Below are positions 10,783 to 23,339 of a stretch of DNA of 64,000 nucleotides, piece by piece. Position 1 is the stretch's first letter, and every line of letters starts with the position of its first letter. The stretch spans positions 66,913,984-66,977,983 of the forward strand of contig NC_080046.1 of assembly GCF_012489685.1 (NCBI RefSeq), given 5' to 3'. The stretch is from Lotus japonicus. Lineage: Eukaryota; Streptophyta; Magnoliopsida; Fabales; Fabaceae. Position numbers and translations under genes: made by a program. The notes under the pieces were generated by a model that did no database searches, was not told the origin of the DNA, and saw only the letters and a program-made list of their open reading frames with translations.

Positions 10783-11159
10783 AAGATGATGGAGGATGAA
10801 GATTTGGGGATTTTGTGTTTGTTTTCTGGAAATGATGAAAGAAGAAGGTGAGATTGAGGATGAAGGGAAGATGAGGTTGAAGATTATGGTTAAGTGATTT
10901 TTTGAAGTAATTCGTCATTTTGGTCCCTGAATGTGTTTACTTACTTTCATTCTAACCATTGGAGAGCCACGTAGGATGCCAACGTGTAAAAAAACGTGAC
11001 ATTTGACATTTTCCGTCTCAGGGACCAACGGAAAATTGAAAAAAGGACTAACTTGACCGACGTCAACACATTCAAGGATTAAAAACGACCATTTTTAAAA
11101 GCTGAGGACCATTCCGTCACAGCTATACACAACCAAGGACCAAAATGGCTGTTTACTCC
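10783..11159. repeat. Right TIR of the Pack-MULE-like element
   Basis: It is the reverse complement of 9343-9719 and ends GGCTGTTTACTCC next to the second target-duplication copy. Confidence 0.85.
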
Positions 11160-11262
11160 AAAGTGATGCGGTCGACAGAAATGGTGGTGATCACTTATCT
11201 AACAATGCAAGTTTTTTGGTAGAACCACGAAGTAAAGGCTTTACTCAATGGAATTAAGAGTT

Positions 11263-13016
11263 ATGTAAATACATCAAGTATGTCTCTATCTATAGCACCA
11301 CCCAAATGTGTTATCTAATATGAGATTAGCTCAACCTCGTATTATAGACGAAGTTTGCACTTGGAGAACTTCATTCATCAAATAAACAAACACCTCTTGT
11401 GTTTAACAAAGGGTTGTTTTGCAACCTTTGATTACTTAAGAATAAAAATTCTAATACGTTGATAAATATATTAATTCATAGATTTTTCTAGTGTAGCACT
11501 GTAACTTCCACGCATGGATTCGCACCTTGCCACATTAAACTACTTTAGCATTAATTTAGGCATATTTCAACTTAGATTTGATCTTTACGTTTCTCAAATA
11601 TCTGAACTTAGCTGAAAGTTCTCACAAGTAGGTCACTTTGGGACACATTTAACTAAAGCCAAGTAGCCTAGACTCTAAAAGTAGCACCAACCACATCACA
11701 CCTTTCTTTCCAATTAAGAAAACCCTTAGAAGAGTTCATTTTTTTACCAAGTTGTTCTGGTCCTCTTCTTTTTCAAATGGTGATCAGAGAAAGATTGGGC
11801 AGGATAATTAGAACTGCTATTAATGATTGGAAGAGGAATGTTTTTAATATGATGATGACACACAAAGTGGGGCGGACATGTGAAAGAAAATAAGGTTTTT
11901 AAAAACTCGATTAAAAAGTATGAATAAGAGGAGAAAATCTCATTATTATATAGCTAGAAGCAAATCAGAGAAATTTTGTTAGCACTTTACCTAGTATTTC
12001 TTACATAATGCAGAGTCTTTAGTTTAGACTACCAATTAAATGAGAATTAAGTTGTGGAAGTCAAACAAAAAATGTGGCGCCTTTTAAACTAAAGGTGGGT
12101 GTTCTTTCTCATCTCACAAGCTAAAGAAAAAAGATGTCTCCATATCGATCCAACTACGCGGGTTCATGCATTTGTACTAACAAGAGCTATAAAAGGCTGG
12201 TGAAAATAATATAAGTGCAACCCAAAAGGGCATGAATAAAGGAGTATATGATTAGCTCCAGCAGTGTATCATGAACCGCAAAAGATTGATAAGCAGAATT
12301 AGTTCTCAAAAGCAATTAATTCAAAATTCCGTGAGAAGGAGCCTTGGAATCGAATTGAAAAGAATACACAAAATAATTATACCTTCACACTTGATTTCCC
12401 CTTCCATCCAAGAGAGAAAGGGAAAACAAATGAGAAAGAAATGACAGATATGATATATGATAGGAAATAAAAGGAGATAATAAGGGAAAGCAAGTGAAAA
12501 TTAGATGAAAGAAAAAGTGAAGTGAATGAATCAAAACCTATACGAAATGATTGAAGATGATACACCAAATGACAACGCCCACTAACATGTTACAAGCAAG
12601 GATTCTCTTTACCCATGTTTGCAGCTGGTTGGAGATTTATCTTTTTCTTCCTGTGTTATAAAAAACAACACTGGCAGGTCGGCACATTATTGGAAATTAT
12701 ACAAATAATGTTTTCTTTGTTCTATTTAATTTGTCATCAGTGTCTTCAGAACCAGTTCAATCATTAAACCAGTCAAATAAATTCCAGATAAAAATTCACG
12801 GAAATTGAAATGGGATAAATACCAAGTTTGCTCGTTAAGGGCACAAACACAAGAAACATAGCACATTGCTATGATTCTACAAAGGGCAGCCATACAAAGA
12901 GATTCAATAAAGAAAGGTCATTAGAATACATAAAATACAAAAGTTCCAATACAGAAGGCTAGCATAGCAAGGGCTAAACTACAAAACACAATCTCATAGA
13001 ATAATCGAACAATTGT
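11263..13016. other. Intergenic DNA and pinin 3' flank
   Basis: This is AT-rich sequence with no gene I can support. The last 300-400 bases, next to the pinin stop codon, are probably its 3' UTR. Confidence 0.35.
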
Positions 13017-16000
13017 TCACTTACGGTCCACATTATCAGCATCAGCTGCAGGATCTGCACTGGTGTTACCTGCTTCCGTCTTAATTGTTTCATCAATTCT
13101 TCTACCAGAATCATCGTCTAATTCATCATCCATCATATCATCCTCCCCGACGTTTATATCTTCCACATCGTCATAGTCTTCATTATTGCTTCCGTCAGGG
13201 ATCTTTCTTTTCTTGGGACCATGCTCGAGCCTGTGAGTGTCCAACTCTTTGTCCATAGTTTCCTGTAAATTCTGGTCATTGTTTCCTTTCTTTGCATTCC
13301 TTGCATTCTGCCATCTCTCCAAATCCTTTTCAACATTGGCAAGATATTGCTCCCCGATCTGTTTCTGATACTCAGTCAATTCCTCTCTTCTTGCATTCTT
13401 CCATGCAAGGAAATCCTGCAGATTGAAGAAAAGGAAATTACATGAAAACATATACACTTTAAAAGCCAATAATCCTGAATTCAGTCTGACCATGAGAATG
13501 CACTCATAACCATCCATGTTACAACAAAAAATAACATCAATATAAGACCAAAACTATGAAATGCCTAAGTTTGACAACCTCTTCTTTGCGCTTCTCAATT
13601 GATATAGCATCCTCATCCAAGGGCTTGTTGGGCAAATAGTAGATTGGAGGCTCTGCTTTAGTCCTGCAAAAATGCATGCCACATCCATTCAAAGATTTAG
13701 CCCAAAAAGATTAAAGAAAAACTTTCATGTCAACCTAATATCCAGCAATGGGCAGGAAATTTCCAGTCATCAAGTTGTTTTAATACTACGATGCACGTGA
13801 ACAGAAACTTATCTTCGTCTGAATAAAATGTGAATATGGACACTTTTGGACCAAAATTAAAAATAACCTGCAGAGCATCACAGGATATGGTGTCAGATAA
13901 AATAGAGATCCAGCTTTTGAAGTGGCCAGCAAAAGACTTGTCATGAGAAGACTCTTGCCTCATAAGTTTACAGTTCTAGGGGGCAAACCTTATAAAATTG
14001 TTTAGTCTTTTATGATGATCACTCCACCGAAGAAATAGCAACTCCAACTTCTTTTCTTCTGTCTTAGCAGATACACGTGCCCTAAGTGTCTGTCAAAAAT
14101 ATGGAAATGGAAATATATGCATATAAGAAAATATTGATGAGAATTAAAATGAAACTTTCATTTCAAAGAGCAAAGAATAGTTATCAATTGATAGCTAACC
14201 AAATCTCTTCTCCGTTTTTCAGCAATCTGTTCACGCTCCTCTTTCCTAAGCCTTTCACTTTCCTCACGTGCTCTTTGCTCAGCCTAGGAAAAGAGTATCA
14301 AGGTATTTTAGATTACTATGAAGCTTTGAATGTCAGAGAGAGAAGACAACGTGCAAGATAATTTGGTGCTTGGTGGTGGTGAATATCAAAGAACTACCAA
14401 GCATCATAACAAACCAGATATTAGGCTTTGCCAGAAGCATTGCCTGATCTAATATTGTCTTAATTTTCACCATGTTCATTCAAATTGGTGCTAGAGTTAA
14501 TCTATAATGACAATACATGATATTCCACATAGCTTTTGACCCCCTAAAAACAAGTTTATGTGTAATCACAATTCACAACAACCAGCCATCTGAATATCAT
14601 ATGCAACCATTAACTTTCATAGCCAATTTAGTCAGGTAGGGTGAGAATTGATATAATGTCCATATATTAGGACATGAAGTTCATTTTATAGATACTAGCA
14701 GGGAAATTAAAACTGAGCTGCTAGGGTGGCAAAGGAATATCCCTGCCACATTGTCTCACACGTATGCACAGAAATAAAGAGAAGCTTGAAAAGAATGCAT
14801 CGTCTTAGAAAACAGATTAGTATATGAAAACACTTGATATGCAGTGGCTATCAACACAAATTATTGGCTTAAGAATAGATGGAAATATATTATATGCCCT
14901 TGTAATTAATTAACATATTATCAAAAAACGCCAAATTTTTCAATTTATACCGATTGCATGTTAAAAATTACTACCTAGGAGAACATATCAACTGAGTATT
15001 TCTGAAAAAAAAAACCAAAATAATGCACTCATCAAAAATGTTTCACTGAGTCTTTTAAAGATTTTATAGAACATTAATATTAATAAAGAAAATGGCAATG
15101 TATAAATTTATCAAGTTCGTAATTCTGCATAATAAACTTAAATAAGGTGGATTGACTGAATTCATTTCAAGTGCATGTATTGCACTCAGTGTTATCAAAT
15201 AGCGGCTATAAAGGTGCTATGCCGCTATAGTGTAGCGGATTTTGGCTAATCACGATGCCGCTATTGCCCACTATAGCGTGCTATTCGCCGCTAAATAGCG
15301 GCCGAAATAGCGGATTTTTGGGTCACCGCGATGGTCCGTGATCGCGATTTGACAACACTGATTGCACTCAAAGACACAAGCGGGTATAGCTACTTCATCT
15401 TCAGGACCCACTTCTTCAATAATAAGTCTGTTCGTACAACAATGGAAATGAACTTACTCTTTGCAGAGAATTAGATCTTCGCATAAATGCCTCTGTTCCT
15501 GAGAGTTGCTTGTCTTCCTTTCTGAATTTCTGGAACAGTTCAGGATAAAAGAAATATATAAAAATGCAGAAATAATCATAGTGACAAAAAACAGAGAATT
15601 TAAATTCTGCAGTAAATCAATGACTAAATTGAGCTTATAATACAATATAGCACTACAATCTACAAATGTGTTGAAAACCAAGTAATCAATCTAACATACC
15701 TCCAGCGTACCCAAAAGCTGACCCAGCATTCTCTTGTTCCTACTAACCAAGCTCGGATCCTCATTCTTTGGCAATACTCTCGGAACATGTTCCGCAGCAG
15801 GAATCTCAGAAGCCTTACATGAACAACAGGTTCAAGCATTACATTAGATATACAGCTTTATAACCCAACAATCATCAAGAAGGTTTTACATATGCAGATT
15901 TGCATTTACCATATTCGAAGTTCTCTGATTGCTATCTTTTCTAGACCACCCGCTTTGGTTAGAATTAAAAGCGTTCCTATCACTCTGACCGACTGCAGCA

Positions 16001-16675
16001 GTCCCATTCACAGCTTCAGCAGCTGAATCCTTTGCCTTCACATCATTCCCTGCATCAGCATCTTCAGGCAACTCCCCATCCTCCAGCTGAAATTCCAAAC
16101 AGAGATTCAGTTAAAGGGGCATGACACCACTAGTTTTAATTCTTCAATTATCAGATAATGCACACTAAATTTTCAATTTTGAAGAACCATCCCCAATTAT
16201 TACAATACATTCTCAATCAGATTATAAAATGAACAAACAGGGAAGTACCTTGACGACAGCAGATGAAAGTCGACGCTTCGCCGGAGGTTGATCATCAGAA
16301 TCATTCCTGTCTCCCTGAATAACAAATCAAGTTACAGTGATCAATATAAGAGAAGAAATTGGAAGAGTGAACCCTAGCCTAGAGAAATAGGATGAGTGAA
16401 ATAAATACTGACAGGACGATGAAAGGGGCGTTGTTGGCGAACACCATTGCCGCGAATTGAAGGAGCTGCAAGTGCACCTCTGCGTAGCCCTCGAGGATCT
16501 CGAAGCCTCTCTGTTATCTGCAAAATTCGAAGAGAAAACCATCAGAATCGAAAATCTTCGTATGTGAGAGAGTGGGGGCAGAGAGAGAGAGAGAGACCTC
16601 GCGCTGTTGACGAAGAAGCTCATCGATCTCGTTGCGGAGTTCGTCCTCCGTCTTCTCCACCGCCGTGCTCCCCAT
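13017..16675 (-). CDS. Pinin/SDK/memA-type nuclear protein
   Basis: Ten exons: 16598-16675, 16413-16517, 16249-16314, 15910-16086, 15700-15813, 15458-15529, 14200-14283, 13989-14089, 13579-13663 and 13017-13415. Together they encode 426 residues, with all junctions GT-AG. The N-terminus (MGSTAVEKTEDELRNEIDEL) is a short coiled coil followed by an RG-rich stretch. The middle contains PRVLPKNEDPSLVSRNKRML and LLGTLEKFRKE, then a long charged coiled coil (EEKKLELLFLRW) and PPIYYLPNKPLDED. This is the plant member of the pinin/SDK/memA domain family. Animal pinin is a nuclear speckle and exon-junction protein involved in splicing. The C-terminus is a basic segment followed by an acidic tail (DDVEDINVGEDDMMDDE). 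Intron 6 hosts a 174-bp hAT-like MITE. Confidence in the gene model is high; its function in plants is inferred. Confidence 0.9.
15187..15360. mobile_element. hAT-like MITE in pinin intron 6
   Basis: This 174-bp element has inverted ends CAGTGTTATCAAAT and ATTTGACAACACTG and a perfect 8-bp duplication, ATTGCACT, on both sides. Its interior is made of repeated CGCTAT/ATAGCGG words on both strands, giving strong foldback potential. A CAGTG terminus with an 8-bp duplication fits hAT. A larger relative lies at 53190-53774. Confidence 0.85.
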
Positions 16676-18528
16676 TGGCGTCAACACCTTGTGTTCTTCA
16701 CTTCACTGTGTGTGATTTACAAAACAAAAACCCTTGCACTATATATACCTGTGATTTTTTTACTCAACCTAATTGCCTATCAACTCTTTTTCTATTATGT
16801 TAGGCTAGTTAGTTTTGTTATTATGATCATCATAAATTGTGATCAAAATCTATGTATTTCTTCATTGTGTTTCAATCAAAATATTTATATCACCTAATAC
16901 TAATCTTGATTTTTCTTTTTGATCTTTGTCATTCGCGCCTGATTTAAAGAGTCATTACTAGAAGTTTGGCGGGAGTCTGTTTCATTGTTCCTCTCACGCG
17001 CGGTATATAGCCTACAACAACATCTCATTCTTATTTAGGCATCATTCGAACACCCAAAACCGTTTCTTTCTCTCTGAAAGTGGACACATCCGGATTATTT
17101 AGAAAAACCGCTAATATTAAACTTAATTGACGAAAATATTAATATCCGCTAATATTGAACTTAATGTTTTTTATCTTTACTCTCAATGTTTCTCCGTTTC
17201 GAAATCGTAATTATCAAGTTATCTCTTTAATAAATTACTTTTCTATAATTTTGAACTTATTTTCTCATCTTACAAAGTTTAACTTACTTAATAAATAGTG
17301 TCAAAATTAGATAAAAAAAATATATTAGAAACATAAAAATGTAAAATAATATAAGTAATGCGTTTATTTAGACATTAGTCGTCTTGTATAAAAAAATAGT
17401 CATCTTTTATCTATAACACAAGTATTATCTTATAAAATTTATTGAACGAGATCAAAAGAAGGTACATCAATACACAATAGAAATAATAAGTCACAAAGAT
17501 AAAACTCCACACAAAAAAAAATATAAAATATAATTAATGAGAAAAATGTATTGCAAGAGAGTCTACAACAACATTACATTGATAAAATCGTAACACATGG
17601 ATTTTGTGTATCATAAGAGAATCATTCTTAAAAATTACATTCTTTAAGTCAGCATCATGAGTCAAAAGTTTAGTGTCCATCTAAAGTAAGTGGCCTCAAC
17701 ATACAGGGGAACTAATATCATGTCATAACCTGGTCAGAGGCATCCCAAGGTTACGATCAAGCTATTTTATACTAAAAAAATGAGATCCCTTTTTAATTAA
17801 CCTTTTTTAACTTGATTGAAGATACCTGAGCCATAAGCTTAATAACAAAGTTACAAGACAAATATTTACACTTAAGCCCCTAACTTATTAGTACACCTAA
17901 TCAGAGTTTAGATTTTAGAACTATATGATATTATGAAAACTACTAGCAAGTACACCATAAATGGATTCAAGCCCTTAACACTGAGCCCATGAAAATGGGC
18001 CAGATAAAATCTAGGCTTTGGATATAGCAGCTGAGATGTTAGAAGCAACACTAAAACAATTGTGTTGGCAGAGATGATAAAACAATGACAGCTTGAAAGC
18101 TCAACCCAAAACATGATTTACTGCATAAAAAGTGTGGTGGAGGAGTTCACCATCCTCTATTGTTTAATTTAATTTATATCAGCAAAGATATAAACCTAGT
18201 TGTTAATACTTAAAAAGGATGATGATGGGTTACATCATGAAGAGCCACTTGAAGTTATCTTGAATCCAGTTCAGCATTTTTGACCCAAAAAAGAAATCCA
18301 GTCCAGCACCTAACGCCACGTGGCACAAGAAGCTTTCTCCATATCTTTGGTAACATAAATAAGTACAATGATCCCTTAAATAATTGATTAATTAAAAAAT
18401 AATATTAGGAATGTTAATGTAGTGTGTTCTTGTGGCATGATGATGATGTGCCGTCTCTGAGACTCAGACAAAACAAAGAGCGTGTCTCTCCCTCTTTCTC
18501 TGTCTCAGAGGCAACATTCTATTCAACA
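16676..18528. other. Divergent intergenic region between pinin and the MAPKKK gene
   Basis: The two genes are head to head, 1.85 kb apart, so both promoters lie here. On the pinin side, two E2F-consensus-like words occur: ATTCGCGC at 16931-16938 and TTTGGCGG at 16965-16972, about 260-300 bases above the pinin ATG. The middle is AT-rich and carries no coding sequence I can support. Confidence 0.45.
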
Positions 18529-21500
18529 ATGGAGGAGGAGAAGCAGCAGCGTTTGAAACCACGCCTTGAACGGCGAAACGCCATGAAGAACATCAACTAC
18601 AAAGTTGACTACATGCACTTCCACAATAACCAAACCAGCTTCCGTGTCAAGGGAGTCGACGGAGAATTCGACCACATCTTCCGAACACTTGGCCTCTCTG
18701 GACCTGAAGACTTTGCCATACCTACCGCAGCTTGGGAACAAGCACAGAAGACTCGCTCTGCTGCTTCATCTCCTCATGCTCACCATGATCATATTCATGG
18801 TGTAATGCTTCAAAGGGACATCAACAACAATAACAACAACCTTATTTCCTCCGAACATGAGTCAAAGTCAAAGGTTGTTTTGGGTCAGAATATCAGGGAT
18901 GTGGTGGGGATTAAGGGTGTTAGACCTCCCGTTCTGGCGCCGCCGCCGGCGATGTTGCGGTCACTTGTTATTGTTGACGAGGTCACTCCCACTTGGGATT
19001 TGATGAGGTCACTCGCCCCCCAACATGATCATGATCATGATGATGATGGTGATAGTGATGTTATTTGTGAGAGTGGAATGGATCAAAAGGTTTCTTCTGA
19101 TATGGATATGGTTGTTAGTGACGAGTCTTTTCACAGTGTCTCCCCAAATGGGTCTTTTAGAAGGACTTTCAGCTCATGGCAAAAGGGTGAAATTTTAGGG
19201 AAGGGGTCCTTTGGAACCGTGTATGAAGGTTTCACTGAGTAAGTACTAGCCATGAGTTAAGCTATAGTTTGGGAATTTTTGCCTGTAGCCAAATTGTTTG
19301 AATATCATGTTTTTCTCAAAGAGAACATTTGGTCAGTTAGTTATTGGTCTAATGGTCTATATTTTTCCTTGTTCTAAGTTCTAACTTCTAACACATGATT
19401 TTTCTTTTGCGGCAGTGATGGAATCTTTTTTGCAGTAAAGGAAGTGTCTTTGCTGGATGATGGAAGCCAGGGCAAACAGAGCATTTTCCAGCTTCAGCAG
19501 GTGGACAAACAGCTTTACATGTTCTTTTTTATTTTATTTCACGAACTAATATTCTTGGTCTTCCTTTCAGGAAATATCTCTTCTGAGTCAGTTTGAGCAT
19601 GAGAATATAGTTCGATATCTTGGCACGGATAAGGTATGCTGTTCTCTAGTTAGAAAGTTCTTTTTTTTTTCCCTAGAATACGATTTTCTGTGAAGAATAA
19701 TCACATTTTTAGATATGAGGGAATTTAATTAAGCATTTTGTATATCCCCAAGCATGTACTGATTGTTATTTAAATATGAGTGTGGATCCATATAGCTTCA
19801 TGTTCTAAATTGGAGGGAGTAAGGTATTATGATGCTGATGGAAGGAGATAGGGGCCTCTCTTAATTTAAGACATTTCAGATAATAGAAATAGCAAACCGC
19901 TTTTCTTTTAAGATGCTACAATTTATGCACCAAATAGAAACAAATCTCCTCCTCAACCAGCCTCCTAGTCCTATCTGAGTTTGATAAAGATGGGACAAGA
20001 TGACAAGTACCTTCTACTCATTCATGTACTGTGAAGTTTATAAAATACTGTCATTTTAGAACGTTGGAGTTCTATGAACAATCTGTTTCGAAGTTTATAA
20101 CTGCAAACACACATTAAAGTAAACCATCTTTTTTTTTCCTTTTGGATTGCAAAGCTTTCTTTTTCTTATATTGTTCTGCATGCTTAACAGCAACTAGCAA
20201 GTGTGAAGGCATTCTCTGCAGTTTTACAACCACTACTGTTCGTGTCGCAATTTCACATGTTTGAATGAAGTAACACAATGTTCATTGGACAATATATGTC
20301 AATTCCTTTTGAAATCTGATGACAATTGACTGGGTATTAGATTCATGATTACCTTCCTCTTCATGTCTTTTGACATGATTGATTACCAATGTCTCATTGT
20401 TTAGGTGGTGCTCCATAAATGTATGATTATGTGACTTAATAATAATTGCTATTCAAGTGTTTTCTCCTTTCCTTTTCTTCATTTGTGTTTATACCTTTTG
20501 TTTTGCAGGAAAGTGATAAGCTTTATATCTTCCTTGAGCTTGTTACAAAAGGATCATTGGCAAGACTCTATCAAAAGTATCGTTTAAGAGACTCTCAAGT
20601 TTCTGTATACACAAGGCAAATATTAAGTGGCTTAAAGTATCTTCATGATCGTAATGTGGTTCACAGGTACCATGAGTGAATATTTGCCTTGATGAAGTGC
20701 AGTGATTTTACCTGTTATAACAGCAACTTTATTGTATTATGGTTTACGGATAAGAAGAATATGTTTCATGCTTGATGTTCTAGGTGGGGGGGGGGGGGGG
20801 ATGATTTGCTTCAAATCATTGTAGAAGTTGGATGCAAGTGTTTGGAAATTGATGAATAAAATATCTTGAATTTACATTGATTTGCTACACTCTAACTTTT
20901 TCAATTGAAAAAATCAATTTTAAGGGATATCAAGTGTGCCAATATATTGGTTGATGCAAATGGGTCCGTCAAGCTTGCAGATTTTGGGTTGGCGAAGGTG
21001 GCTTTTTTCAGCTATATCAACTTTCTTGAATCAGTATCCTATCATTGAAAACTCCAATTGCTTATGTTTGAAATTTCTCTTTACAGGCAACCAAATTGAA
21101 TGATGTTAAATCGAGTAAAGGCTCCCCATACTGGATGGCTCCTGAGGTTTGTCTCTCTACTCGTAGCACATCTTTGATACCATTCCTTTAATTGAATGAG
21201 ATGGATCACATGACTGTCTAGTTCATTTTAGCTCATACACCATAATTTTGACATGCTTTAAGAACATAAATCTCAATCATAAGTACATTATATGTTTCCA
21301 CTGAGGTTCCTGTACTGGACTGCATATTCATAATTTTGAAAGTTTAGTCTTTTCTATAAATGTGATTTACATGGGCTTTTGAAAGTTTGGCAATGTATCA
21401 GTGAACTGAAAAATGAATAATTTCGTATACATGGGCTTCTTAAGTGACTGGATTAACTTTGAATTGTTTGATTGTAGGTTGTTAACTTAAGGAACCGTGG

Positions 21501-21917
21501 TTATGGACTAGCAGCTGATATATGGAGCTTAGGGTGCACAGTTTTAGAGATGTTGACACGGCAACCTCCTTACTCTCATTTGGAAGGAGTATGTCATCAT
21601 CTTTTCTTTGCCTTATTTTTATACTGATTGTCTCACTTAGCATCTATAAGATAACTGATGATAGATACTTTTTTTCCGCTTTGTTCCAACAGATGCAAGC
21701 GTTGTTTCGGATTGGCAGAGGTCAACCTCCACCTGTTCCGGAATCTTTATCAAAAGATGCTCGCGATTTCATTCATAGATGCTTACAAGTTAACCCAAAT
21801 AAGCGACCGACTGCTGCTCAGTTATTGGATCATCCATTTGTCAAGAGACGACTTCTATCTCCACTTCTATCTCCCATTAGTCCTGTTTCTCCACGTATTA
21901 ATCTTCTACTGTCTTAG
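18529..21917 (+). CDS. MEKK1-type MAP kinase kinase kinase
   Basis: Eight exons: 18529-19238, 19416-19500, 19571-19633, 20509-20666, 20925-20997, 21087-21146, 21478-21588 and 21693-21917. They encode 494 residues. The N-terminal ~215 residues are non-catalytic, with basic, His- and Asp-rich patches. The kinase domain follows: Gly loop GKGSFGTV (224-231), VAIK-type Lys245 in FAVKEV, HRDIKCAN (catalytic Asp340), DFG Asp358, and GSPYWMAPE ending at 383. GSPYWMAPE and the exon layout fit plant MEKK1-4-like enzymes, which phosphorylate MAP2Ks in stress and immune signalling. The C-tail is Ser/Pro-rich ([13 protein letters not shown]). The start is the ATG at 18529; the frame is open further upstream but has no ATG there. 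Intron 3 and the start of exon 4 are duplicated at 40071-41146. Confidence 0.93.
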
Positions 21918-23105
21918 GAGATCTCAATCGCACGAATTTGCCATGAAGAAATTCAGATTCATCCTCAAATTTTCACCGTTGATCCCATGCAAGCAAAATG
22001 ATGCAGTTCTCAGGGTTTAAGCTTGTGGAATTGTTGATAACTACTGCAGTTGGACCCTACAATCTAAAGCTGGTTTGGTTATAATCACATTTGGTTATAA
22101 TCCCCGGTGAAGGAGTATCTCTTATCTCACAAGGGGTTTGTGTTGACCGGAAATGTGAAGTTAGTGGAGATTAAGCGTGTTCTTGGATAAAAGTTGAGTG
22201 TAGTGTGTAAACAGATTTTCCTTCCAATAAAGTTCCATTCACTTTTGTCTCAAAGTGGTGCGAACGAGTATGCAAACATAACACAAGGAGATGGGACTCT
22301 GCATTTCTTATGCCAAGTACACAGCCACCAGTAGAGAGCTATGGTCATGTTTTGAAGTTCCCCTTGTCAAGCAATGGTTATTGGATCATCTGGCTTTGTC
22401 ACAGGATCTCATGTTATAGTGTTTTGTTTGTGTGGACATTCTAACAGTCGCAAGTGTGGCCTAGTTGCTAGTACTTCTAGTGATAGGATCATAGGAATGT
22501 ACCCCTTGACATGTAAATAGCTAGCCAAAAAAACGAAGTAGTTACTTGACATAGTTTTTTTTCCCACGAGTTCAACAGTAACGTTCACACTTTGACAACT
22601 TGCATCTCTTTGTCTTTAATCAGTTATTAAATTTAAAACCCTTGCATTATCAGACTGTAAAAGTGGAATTTTTTTTTCGGAAATGCTTAATCACACGACC
22701 AAATCAAAGCACGACTTATAAATACAGCACTTTTAGTTTTAAAAAATTAAATCAGACAAATGGTCCTTCTCTGCCTCCGAGTTGGGGTTCCAACATATCC
22801 ATGACTTCGCAAAATCGGGGTCACCAAACCAGTGCCTGCACAAGAACATGGGGCTCCTCCTAACACTACATCATCACTGCCGTCATGATCACCGGCTTCG
22901 GCGCACCCATGAGGAGAACCATTCACAGCGGCACCATCATGAATTTGTTGTTGCCCAATTTCCAAAATTCAAGGCATTACGGAGTGCGACTCGTAGGTGC
23001 GCGACGGGGCGGACGTACCACGTCTCCGCCGGCTTGTAGAAGAGGTCACGAGCTCACTTGGGATTGTGAGGCAAGGCGGAACAAAAGTCTGTTTTCTTCT
23101 AAATA
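21918..23105. other. MAPKKK 3' UTR region and an unassigned GC-richer segment
   Basis: The first ~650 bases are probably 3' UTR of the kinase gene. From ~22780 to 23090 the sequence becomes clearly GC-richer (CGACGGGGCGGACGTACC). It ends beside the Helitron 3' terminus. On the minus strand one frame reads LFYKPAETWYVRPVAHLRVA, but no family is recognised. Confidence 0.35.
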
Positions 23106-23117
23106 CTAGATATAATA

Positions 23118-23134
23118 CCCGTGTGTTGCACGGG
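23118..23134 (-). other. Helitron 3' terminal hairpin
   Basis: CCCGTGCAACACACGGG on the minus strand forms a 6-bp stem with a 5-base loop, 12 bases from the terminal CTAG. It is the rolling-circle stop signal expected for Helitrons. Confidence 0.8.
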
Positions 23135-23339
23135 AACGCACGGGTTAACTTACTATATTTTTGATAACATTTATGCATTGCTAGTATCAATCCTGAGTTC
23201 AAATATATCGAACATGATAACACTAAAATATTTTTGCTAGTATCAATCATATTGAAAAATTATTTAAACATTCATGCATTGCTACATTGAATTAACGATA
23301 AATCAAATATAAAACTAGTAGTGTAATTTTATTACTTAC

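Larger units (their letters stand above)
9343..11159. mobile_element. Pack-MULE-like element with 377-bp TIRs
   Basis: Terminal inverted repeats of ~377 bp (9343-9719 and 10783-11159) begin GGAGTAAACAGCCATTTTGG. AAAGTGAT flanks both sides, giving an 8-bp target duplication, or 9 bp if the next G is counted and one terminal base mismatch is allowed. Long TIRs with an 8-9-bp duplication fit a Mutator-like element; an hAT cannot be excluded on duplication length alone. No transposase is present. The interior carries a broken fragment of a plant glycosyltransferase-like gene, which is typical of Pack-MULEs. The element is inserted in the LEA2 relic. Confidence 0.8.
9265..11262 (-). pseudogene. 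Degenerate LEA2 copy split by a transposon
   Basis: Bases 9265-9342 and 11160-11262 align, in order and on the same strand, to neighbouring parts of exon 1 of the functional LEA2 gene (about 7615-7830). Shared words include AAGGTCGACC, GCGTCTCT and GGCTTTGC, with many substitutions. No reading frame is maintained. Removing the inserted element and one copy of the target duplication restores a continuous alignment (GAAGCAAAGTGATGCGGTCGA against GAAGCAAACTCATACGATCGA). It is therefore an old tandem duplicate that decayed and was then hit by the MULE-like element. Confidence 0.75.

Noticed and set aside
18424..18528. Upstream extension of the MAPKKK ORF
   Set aside because: It has no ATG (the first codon would be GTG); the ATG at 18529 is the first in frame.
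20787..20799. Poly-G run in a MAPKKK intron, and a poly-C run at ~57402-57413
   Set aside because: Simple homopolymers; no G-quadruplex spacing pattern and no gene context beyond introns.
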